From Actinomycetota bacterium (GTDB lineage: Bacteria > Actinomycetota > Actinomycetes > Actinomycetales > Microbacteriaceae): a stretch of 5,868 nt of DNA. A model generated the notes under the pieces. That model saw nothing but the letters and a program-made list of their open reading frames with translations. It made no database searches and had not been told where the DNA came from. The position numbers were made by a program, and so were the translations under genes. Location of the stretch: the NCBI GenBank assembly GCA_009703845.1, contig WLFI01000050.1, positions 1-5,868 on the forward strand, read 5' to 3'. How positions within the stretch are numbered: position 1 is the first letter of the stretch; each line of letters begins with the position of its first letter. Below are positions 1 through 4,695 of the stretch, one piece after another.

Positions 1-368
1 CCGGTTATGGCTCGGCTTACCTGGCTCGTCAGGTTGGCCAAAAGTTCGCTCGTGAAATTTTCTTCTTGGGTGCCGAATACAGTGCCCAGCGCGCCTATGA
101 AATGGGCGTCGTGAACGCGGTTGTGCCTCACGAAGAGCTCGAAGCCACCGGCATTGCCTGGGGTAAAGAGATTTTGGCTAAGTCGCCGCAGTCGGTTCGC
201 ATGCTCAAGTTTGCTTTCAACGCGGTTGACGACGGGTTGGTCGGCCAGCAAATGTTCGCCGGCGAGGCAACCCGCCTGGCTTATGGCACCGAAGAGGCCG
301 CCGAAGGGCGCGACTCATTTCTAGAGAAGCGCGAACCAGACTGGTCGCCTTACCCCTGGCACTTCTAG
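1..368 (+). CDS. menB: 1,4-dihydroxy-2-naphthoyl-CoA synthase MenB, C-terminal part (5' end outside the window)
   Basis: MenB is a crotonase-fold enzyme that performs the Dieckmann-type ring closure of o-succinylbenzoyl-CoA to 1,4-dihydroxy-2-naphthoyl-CoA in the cytosol. The reading frame is open from base 3 and gives the last 121 residues up to TAG at 366-368. Roughly 180-190 N-terminal residues should lie upstream, judging from the ~314-residue mycobacterial enzyme. Visible family signatures are the start GYGSAYLARQVGQKFAREI, then MGVVNAVVPHEELE, then KSPQSVRMLKFAFN, then DDGLVGQQMFAGEATRLAY, and the tail EKREPDWSPYPWHF. These match mycobacterial MenB almost word for word as I recall it. 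The Tyr at 282-284 in RLAYGT corresponds to the conserved Tyr that a neighbouring subunit contributes to the active site in the family. The Asp of the SFD motif would fall just left of the window. menE follows after 34 bp on the same strand, which suggests one operon. A generic enoyl-CoA hydratase is much less likely given the C-terminal signature and the neighbours. Confidence 0.96.
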   Translation, partial: GYGSAYLARQVGQKFAREIFFLGAEYSAQRAYEMGVVNAVVPHEELEATGIAWGKEILAKSPQSVRMLKFAFNAVDDGLVGQQMFAGEATRLAYGTEEAAEGRDSFLEKREPDWSPYPWHF

Positions 369-402
369 GGTCGCTGGCAAGCCAAAGAGCTCGACTACCA
401 AC

Positions 403-1542
403 ATGCCGATTCCACTAAAGCTGATTGCAGCCAACGACCCGTTTGCTGCGTTAGTTGCGCTCGCCGACGTTCTCGATGGCAAGCAGGCGCTGTTTGTGAC
501 CCCGCCCGAGGTGAATGGCCTGATGCCAGAAGTTCACGGTTTGCCGCCCGAGGTCGACGATCACTACGCGGCAATCGTCGAATCTTCTGGTTCAACCGGT
601 GTGCCAAAGCGCATCGGTCTCACAGTTGATAATCTGCTAAGCAGTGCCAGGGCAGCTCAGGCTCGGCTCGGTGGGCCGGGGCAGTGGCTATTGGCCCTGC
701 CGATCAACTACATCGCGGGGCTCCAAGTTCTCGTTCGTTCGCACCTTGCCGACACCCAACCGATTTTGATGAATTCTTCGGTGCCGTTTTCGGCCGAGGG
801 CTTTGGCCGAGCATCCTCGTTGATGACTGGCGAGCGACGTTTCACAAGCCTGGTGCCGGCCCAACTCGAGCGCCTAGCCGAAGCCGTTGGCCAAGATGAC
901 TTTTTGCTTGGGCAGTTGCGCTCGTTTGATGCCATTTTGGTTGGCGGGCAAGCGTCCAACCCCGCCACCGTCGGCCGCCTGCGCGAACTCGGCGTGAAGG
1001 TCGTGGTCACCTACGGCATGACCGAAACCTCTGGCGGATGCGTTTATGACGGGGTGCCGCTCGATGGCGTCGAGGTTTCACTCGGTGAACGAGGGCTCAT
1101 CACTCTCGCCGGCCCGATGGTGGTTGGCGGCAGCGTCACCACCAACGATCTCGGTGAGCTCGATACCGATGGCCGCTTGTCTGTGCTCGGTCGTGCCGAC
1201 CGGGTAATCAACTCTGGCGGAATCAAGTTGTCGCTCGACCTCGTTGAGCAGTGGGCTAAGTCTCAGCCCGGCGTTCGCGACGCTGTATCGCTGCCGATTT
1301 CTAACCCGCAGTATGGCGAAACATTTATTTGCTGGATGGTCGTCTTCGACCCAGATCGGCACAACCTAGATGCCGACAAGGCGGTGGCCGAACTCGGGCT
1401 GCCCGCCAGGTTCGCTGTGTGGGCGACCACCGAAGAGATTCCGCTGCTCGGCAACGGAAAACCCGACTACCAGGGCTTGGCACAAAATTTTGCTGCCTAC
1501 CAAAATCAGTTGCGCGAAGCTCGCGCTCGAGGAGAGATTTAG
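403..1542 (+). CDS. menE: o-succinylbenzoate-CoA ligase MenE (short actinobacterial form)
   Basis: MenE is an ANL-superfamily adenylating enzyme that activates o-succinylbenzoate with ATP and transfers it to CoA, supplying the MenB substrate. The 379-residue product carries the ordered ANL motifs: the phosphate-binding loop SSGSTGVPK (61-69), YGMTETSGG (204-212), the TNDLGELDTDG region (247-257), the hinge and nucleotide-binding segment GRADRVINSGGIKL (263-276), and the C-terminal lysine loop IPLLGNGKPDY with the likely catalytic Lys353. It lacks about 50-100 N-terminal residues compared with typical acyl-CoA synthetases. This is usual for actinobacterial MenE (the mycobacterial protein is ~360 residues), so it is not a truncation. 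ATG 403 is the natural start: the N-terminus MPIPLKLIAANDPFAAL resembles relatives. Only a weak purine run AAAGAG lies 13 nt upstream, so the ribosome binding site is poor. A degenerate heptad repeat occupies residues 34-54. menB is 34 bp upstream and menA 9 bp downstream on the same strand. Confidence 0.95.
   Translation: MPIPLKLIAANDPFAALVALADVLDGKQALFVTPPEVNGLMPEVHGLPPEVDDHYAAIVESSGSTGVPKRIGLTVDNLLSSARAAQARLGGPGQWLLALPINYIAGLQVLVRSHLADTQPILMNSSVPFSAEGFGRASSLMTGERRFTSLVPAQLERLAEAVGQDDFLLGQLRSFDAILVGGQASNPATVGRLRELGVKVVVTYGMTETSGGCVYDGVPLDGVEVSLGERGLITLAGPMVVGGSVTTNDLGELDTDGRLSVLGRADRVINSGGIKLSLDLVEQWAKSQPGVRDAVSLPISNPQYGETFICWMVVFDPDRHNLDADKAVAELGLPARFAVWATTEEIPLLGNGKPDYQGLAQNFAAYQNQLREARARGEI
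1530..1536 (+). promoter_or_regulatory. Shine-Dalgarno-like sequence for menA inside the menE 3' end
   Basis: AGGAGAG lies within the last codons of menE and ends 15 nt before the menA ATG at 1552. The core is good, but the spacing is longer than the usual 5-9 nt. No nearer purine-rich site and no better in-frame start is seen, so the site supports ATG 1552 only moderately. Translation may partly depend on ribosomes finishing menE at 1542, 9 nt upstream. Confidence 0.5.
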
Positions 1543-1551
1543 AATTTCGTC

Positions 1552-2499
1552 ATGGCTAAAACTAAGAACACTCCGGTTTCAGAACGCAGCAAAAAGAAGC
1601 CAACTCTTCGTGACTGGGTCTCAGCCGCTCGCATTCGCACGCTGACTCTTGCCGTCGCCCCGGTGGCTTTTGGCACCGGCGTCGCCTCGATCTTTCAAGG
1701 CGTGATCTGGAGCTATGCGGGTCTTGCACTAGCCGTCGCAGTGTTCTTGCAAATTGGTGTGAACTACGCCAACGACTATTCCGATGGCGTTCGCGGAACC
1801 GACAACGACCGAGTGGGCCCGTTTCGCCTAACCGCTTCGCGCAAGGTAAACCCGAAGGCCGTTCGCGCGGTTGCCTTTGTATTTCTAGCTCTTGGCGCTG
1901 CCGCGGGCGTTGCACTCTCGGTGCTTTCAAACCAACTCTGGATGCTCGGCGTTGGCGCCGTCGCGTTGCTAGCCGCCTGGGGTTACACCGGTGGCAAGAA
2001 ACCTTATGGCTACGCCGGTTTTGGCGAGGTTGTGGCCTTCTTGTTCTTCGGCCCGGTCGCTGTTTTCGGCACCACCTATGTGCAGATCGCTGCAGTATTT
2101 GACGATGCTCTAACCATTCTGGTTACCGGTGGTGGCGCGCTCGCCTTAGGCTTCTTGGCCGCCGCCGTGCTTTTGGTGAACAACTTGCGGGATGTCTCAA
2201 CCGACGCACCAGCCGGCAAGAAGACTCTCTCGGTTCGTTTCGGAGTTTTGTTCTCGAAGATTCTCTTCACCGTGTTCATCGTTTCGGCCTTTGCGATTTG
2301 GGCGGCTTACCCGTTCCTTTACCCGCTGACGATTTTCGCGTTCGTGGCTTTCCTGCTTCTGGTTCCAGCGCTATTGATTGTTTGGACCTACCGAGAGCCA
2401 CGCGAGTTGATTCTGGCTCTCAAGCTCACCTCGTTCGGGGCGCTGGCCTGGGGAGTACTGGTCGGTTGGGGCTTTAGCCGCTTCCTACTTTTGATCTAG
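1552..2499 (+). CDS. menA: 1,4-dihydroxy-2-naphthoate polyprenyltransferase MenA
   Basis: MenA is a UbiA-superfamily integral membrane prenyltransferase. It attaches a polyprenyl chain to 1,4-dihydroxy-2-naphthoate, releasing CO2 and diphosphate to give demethylmenaquinone. The 315-residue product has a basic, soluble N-terminus (residues 1-20, rich in Lys and Arg) followed by about eight or nine hydrophobic helices (roughly 31-49, 53-72, 105-124, 127-143, 158-181, 189-209, 232-252, 258-278, 288-312). The first Asp-rich Mg-diphosphate motif is NYANDYSDGVRGTDNDR (71-87). The second conserved loop is NNLRDVSTDAPAGKKTLSVR (210-229). Both are of the MenA type, not the UbiA or heme-O-synthase type. 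Length is normal for the family. It sits 9 bp after menE, which suggests co-transcription with menB-menE. Its last 15 bp overlap the end of the convergent gene on the minus strand. Confidence 0.96.
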   Translation: MAKTKNTPVSERSKKKPTLRDWVSAARIRTLTLAVAPVAFGTGVASIFQGVIWSYAGLALAVAVFLQIGVNYANDYSDGVRGTDNDRVGPFRLTASRKVNPKAVRAVAFVFLALGAAAGVALSVLSNQLWMLGVGAVALLAAWGYTGGKKPYGYAGFGEVVAFLFFGPVAVFGTTYVQIAAVFDDALTILVTGGGALALGFLAAAVLLVNNLRDVSTDAPAGKKTLSVRFGVLFSKILFTVFIVSAFAIWAAYPFLYPLTIFAFVAFLLLVPALLIVWTYREPRELILALKLTSFGALAWGVLVGWGFSRFLLLI

Positions 2500-2503
2500 T
2501 AGG
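2484..2503. terminator. Short inverted repeat spanning the menA / DUF4229-like stop codons, possible weak terminator
   Basis: The arms CCTACT (2484-2489) and AGTAGG (2498-2503) can pair in a 6-bp stem with an 8-nt loop. On the plus strand the stem is followed after three bases by TTTT (2507-2510). The repeat contains both convergent stop codons, TAG of menA (2497-2499) and TAG of the minus-strand gene (2485-2487). The stem is short and only half G/C, and no T-tract follows it on the minus strand, so this is a candidate only. A chance repeat at overlapping stops is a real alternative. Confidence 0.25.
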
Positions 2504-2748
2504 TCGTTTTCGAGGTCGCTGTCGGCGTCGTCGATTCCAACTTCTTTGTTTTTCTTCACCCGGTTGTAAATGTCGCTTGAGAGCGCTTCACGCTGTTTGT
2601 TCAGAAAGATAAGTGAGAAAGCCAGGCTTAGCGCAGCTGCGATCAGGGTTGAATAGAGCCAGCCGAATCCGATGAGCATGAACACGGTTAGCACGGCGGC
2701 GAAAACTCCCAAACGGGCAGAGATATAAACCAACCAATGTTTCTTCAC
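2485..2748 (-). CDS. Small two-helix membrane protein, DUF4229-like
   Basis: This 87-residue protein has no known function. It starts at GTG (2748-2746) with MKKHWLVYISARLG. It has two hydrophobic helices at about residues 11-29 and 31-49. A basic, partly helical segment KQREALSSDIYNRVKKNK (51-68) follows, then a strongly acidic tail (71-85, nine Asp or Glu). This layout and the segment after the second helix recall the DUF4229 family, a small actinobacterial membrane protein often found beside men genes; the assignment rests on recalled pattern only. No Shine-Dalgarno sequence precedes the GTG. Instead a TAGACT hexamer ends 6 nt before it, which fits a leaderless mRNA. The gene runs opposite to all its plus-strand neighbours and overlaps the end of menA by 15 bp. 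Its position suggests, but does not show, a role connected with quinone synthesis or the membrane. Coding status is supported by the coherent topology and by its filling the gap between menA and the next gene. Confidence 0.8.
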   Translation of the reverse strand: MKKHWLVYISARLGVFAAVLTVFMLIGFGWLYSTLIAAALSLAFSLIFLNKQREALSSDIYNRVKKNKEVGIDDADSDLENDLLDQK

Positions 2749-2754
2749 GAAATA

Positions 2755-2783
2755 AGTCTAAGTAGGCATCTGGTTAGAGTTAA
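2755..2783 (-). promoter_or_regulatory. Candidate promoter for the DUF4229-like gene (leaderless type)
   Basis: Read on the minus strand, a -35-like TTAACT (2783-2778, four of six matches to TTGACA) is separated by exactly 17 bp from a -10-like TAGACT (2760-2755, four of six matches to TATAAT). The hexamer ends 6 nt before the GTG start at 2748, so transcription would begin at or within a base or two of the start codon. The absence of a ribosome binding site agrees with a leaderless message, which is common in actinobacteria. There is no experimental support. Confidence 0.5.
2775..2780 (+). promoter_or_regulatory. Candidate -10 element for the PLDc_N-menD unit (leaderless type)
   Basis: TAGAGT (four of six matches to TATAAT, with the key T1, A2 and T6) ends 6 nt before the ATG at 2787, placing a transcript start on or very near the start codon. 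No Shine-Dalgarno sequence precedes this ATG. No convincing -35 hexamer is visible at 16-18 bp upstream (sequence there is about ATAAGT). The element lies within the footprint of the opposing promoter, so the two may compete. Confidence 0.45.
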
Positions 2784-2786
2784 ACC

Positions 2787-3116
2787 ATGAGGTATCTTCT
2801 GTTCGCCATCGGCATCACCGCCATTTTCACCATCTTCACCACGGTGTTTGCGATCAGCGCCAAGCCAAACGAAGTTCGCCTGCTGCCAAAGTGGCTCTGG
2901 GTTGTGCTGTGTCTAATTGTGCCAATCATCGGCGGCTTGCTCTACATCACCATCGGCCGCCCAGTTTCAAAACCCGGCTTTACGGCAAGCGGTACGCGAA
3001 TGGTTGCACCAGACGATGACCCAGATTTCTTGCGCAACCTGCGTGACCGGTTGGCGAAAAACGATGACGAAGATGGCGACCAAAAGCCAAAGGGTGGCGA
3101 CCTACCGAATGTCTAA
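2787..3116 (+). CDS. Small membrane protein with stand-alone PLDc_N domain
   Basis: This 109-residue protein has the two-helix PLDc_N module that in other proteins forms the N-terminus of cardiolipin synthases; here it occurs alone, with no HKD phosphodiesterase motif. The first hydrophobic helix is at about 3-24. The signature linker KPNEVRLLPKWLW covers 26-38, the second helix 37-56, and GRPV marks the end of the module (57-60). A hydrophilic tail follows with APDDDPDFLRNLRDRL (74-89) and then an Asp/Lys-rich, probably disordered end (91-104). The APDDDPxFL stretch is, as I recall, typical of the actinobacterial stand-alone form. The function is unknown; a role in membrane anchoring or in organising quinone enzymes would be guesswork. 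It starts 38 bp from the divergent DUF4229-like gene, lacks a ribosome binding site, and its last 8 bp overlap the start of menD, so the two are almost certainly co-transcribed. Confidence 0.88.
   Translation: MRYLLFAIGITAIFTIFTTVFAISAKPNEVRLLPKWLWVVLCLIVPIIGGLLYITIGRPVSKPGFTASGTRMVAPDDDPDFLRNLRDRLAKNDDEDGDQKPKGGDLPNV
3091..3097 (+). promoter_or_regulatory. Shine-Dalgarno-like sequence deciding the menD start
   Basis: AGGGTGG ends 11 nt before ATG 3109 and lies inside the PLDc_N gene. With the protein match starting at MSNLVPGASPAQQFA, it supports ATG 3109 over the longer in-frame extension that begins at 2917 and would bury most of the PLDc_N gene. Confidence 0.5.
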
Positions 3117-4695
3117 CCTCGTGCCGGGCGCTAGCCCAGCCCAGCAGTTTGCCGCCCACTTGCTGGCGACACTGGTGGCTGGCGGTGCCAAGCGCATCTT
3201 TCTAGCCCCGGGAGCGAGGTCGCAGGCCTTGGCAATCGCGGCTGGCCAGTTGGCTGAAGCAGGCAAAGCAGAACTCTTTATTCGCTTGGATGAGCGCAGC
3301 CTCGGTTTCACCGCACTCGGCTCGGCTCTGGCCACCGACGACCCCGCCATCGTGATTACCACCAGCGGCACCGCCGTTGCCAACCTGCACCCGGCAGTTC
3401 TAGAGGCTCACCATTCCGGGGTGCCACTGATCTTGCTCACCGCCGACCGCCCGCACGAACTTCGCGGTGTTGGAGCAAACCAAACCACCGAGCAGGTCGG
3501 CATCTTCGCCGACGCTGTTCGCGTGTGCTTCGACGTCGAAGCTCCAGATGAAGACGGCAGCCTCGATTCAATCGAAGAGCTAGCCCGCATCGCACTCACC
3601 GCAGCCCGCGGTCTAGGTGGCCAGAGCGCTGGCCCGGTGCAACTGAATCTTGCCTTCAGGGAGCCGCTTTCGAGCACACTTCCGAACGCCGCAGCCGTTG
3701 TGCCGACGCCGTTGAGTCTCGAACCAGAGAACATCGAACTTGAATTTGCCGTGCTCGACGGGGCAACGCCCACCGTGGTCATCGCAGGCGCAGAGGCCGG
3801 GCCAGACGCCGTAGAGCTCGCCGAGGCATTCGGCTGGCCGTTGCTCGCCGAACCTTCTTCAGGCGCCCGCTGGGGCGCTAACGCCATCTTGGGCTATCGC
3901 CTCATCTTTGATCAGCAGCCGGCACTCACCTCTCAAATCGGGCGTGTCATCGTGTTTGGCAAGCCGACCCTGTCGCGTGCTGTGATTCGCCTCATGTACA
4001 ACGAGGGAGTCGACGTTGTCGTCGTCAAGTCTCGCCGCATGGGCCACTTCGACGTCTCACACCGAGCATCGGCATTCGTCGACGAAATCACGCTCGACAG
4101 CGAGGTCGATTTCAACTGGCTTCGCCAATGGCAGCTCGCAGACCAAACCTTGCGTTTGGCAGCACCGGTTAGCGCAGAACTCTCACGACGCGAAATCGTC
4201 GAAACGCTCTGGGCCGCTACCGAAAACGCGCAAAACCTGGTTCTTGGCGCGAGCCGCATGATTCGCGAGGCTGAAACCTGGGCTCCCGCAAAGCCGATCA
4301 ACGTCTTTTCGAACCGTGGCTTGGCCGGCATCGATGGAACCATCGCGACCGCAACGGGCATTGCCCTAGCATCCGGTCAAAAAACCCGCGTGCTACTTGG
4401 CGATCTGACCTTCTTGCACGATGTTGGCTCACTCGTAATTGATCCGGTGGATTCACCGCTAGACATTCAACTCGTGGTGGTGAACGACCACGGTGGCAGC
4501 ATTTTCGAAGCGCTCGAAATGGCCAAGGCGCTACCCGCGACCGCCTTTGACCGACTTTTCCGAACTCCACAACAGGTGAACCTAGCCGCGTTAGCCCTGG
4601 CTTACGGATGGCGTCACGAATTTGTGCAAAACGAAGATGAGTTGCGCGAGGCCCTAGAACTTGAGGGCAGAGTGCTTATTGAGGTTGAGCTTTAG
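3109..4695 (+). CDS. menD: 2-succinyl-5-enolpyruvyl-6-hydroxy-3-cyclohexene-1-carboxylate (SEPHCHC) synthase MenD
   Basis: MenD is a thiamine-diphosphate enzyme that decarboxylates 2-oxoglutarate and adds the resulting carbanion to isochorismate, the first committed step of the pathway. The 528-residue product has normal length. The N-terminal domain shows LAPGARSQAL (32-41), the cofactor-activating Glu62 in RLDERSLGFTALG (59-71), TTSGTAVANLHPAVLEA (84-100), LTADRPHELRGVGANQT (110-126, Gln125 matching the substrate-binding Gln of the family) and a middle domain with FGKPTLSR (283-290). The C-terminal half holds SNRGLAGIDGTIATA (401-415) and the Mg/ThDP-binding region that begins GDLTFLHD (431-438) and ends VVVNDHGGSIF (456-466). 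One oddity is Ala36 where most MenD proteins have Ser in PGSRS. ATG 3109 is chosen because the family N-terminus begins there and it overlaps the PLDc_N gene by only 8 bp, a usual coupled arrangement. The stop interlocks with that of menF. Confidence 0.96.
   Translation: MSNLVPGASPAQQFAAHLLATLVAGGAKRIFLAPGARSQALAIAAGQLAEAGKAELFIRLDERSLGFTALGSALATDDPAIVITTSGTAVANLHPAVLEAHHSGVPLILLTADRPHELRGVGANQTTEQVGIFADAVRVCFDVEAPDEDGSLDSIEELARIALTAARGLGGQSAGPVQLNLAFREPLSSTLPNAAAVVPTPLSLEPENIELEFAVLDGATPTVVIAGAEAGPDAVELAEAFGWPLLAEPSSGARWGANAILGYRLIFDQQPALTSQIGRVIVFGKPTLSRAVIRLMYNEGVDVVVVKSRRMGHFDVSHRASAFVDEITLDSEVDFNWLRQWQLADQTLRLAAPVSAELSRREIVETLWAATENAQNLVLGASRMIREAETWAPAKPINVFSNRGLAGIDGTIATATGIALASGQKTRVLLGDLTFLHDVGSLVIDPVDSPLDIQLVVVNDHGGSIFEALEMAKALPATAFDRLFRTPQQVNLAALALAYGWRHEFVQNEDELREALELEGRVLIEVEL

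Noticed and set aside
374..386. TGGCAAGCCA in the menB-menE gap as a terminator hairpin
   Set aside because: The stem is only 4 bp with a 2-nt loop and no T-tract follows; it cannot be distinguished from chance.
403..1542. MenE as a truncated pseudogene because it is shorter than usual acyl-CoA synthetases
   Set aside because: All core ANL motifs, including the C-terminal Lys loop, are present, and short MenE proteins are normal in Actinobacteria.
1562..1930. A 122-codon open frame on the minus strand inside menA
   Set aside because: Its Arg/Gln-rich translation shows no fold or motif; it is a shadow of the menA reading frame.
2917..3108. A 64-residue N-terminal extension of menD from an upstream in-frame ATG at 2917
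   Set aside because: It overlaps most of the PLDc_N gene, its translation is Cys/Ser/Gln-rich and unlike MenD, and the family N-terminus starts at ATG 3109.
2787..3116. The PLDc_N gene as the remnant of a broken cardiolipin synthase
   Set aside because: The frame is intact with its own start, stop and charged tail, the next gene is menD, and no HKD motif occurs anywhere in the window.
3408..3887. A 159-codon open frame on the minus strand inside menD
   Set aside because: It is antisense to a clear enzyme gene, is Ala/Ser/Pro-rich with no domain or topology, and arises from the third-position GC bias of menD.
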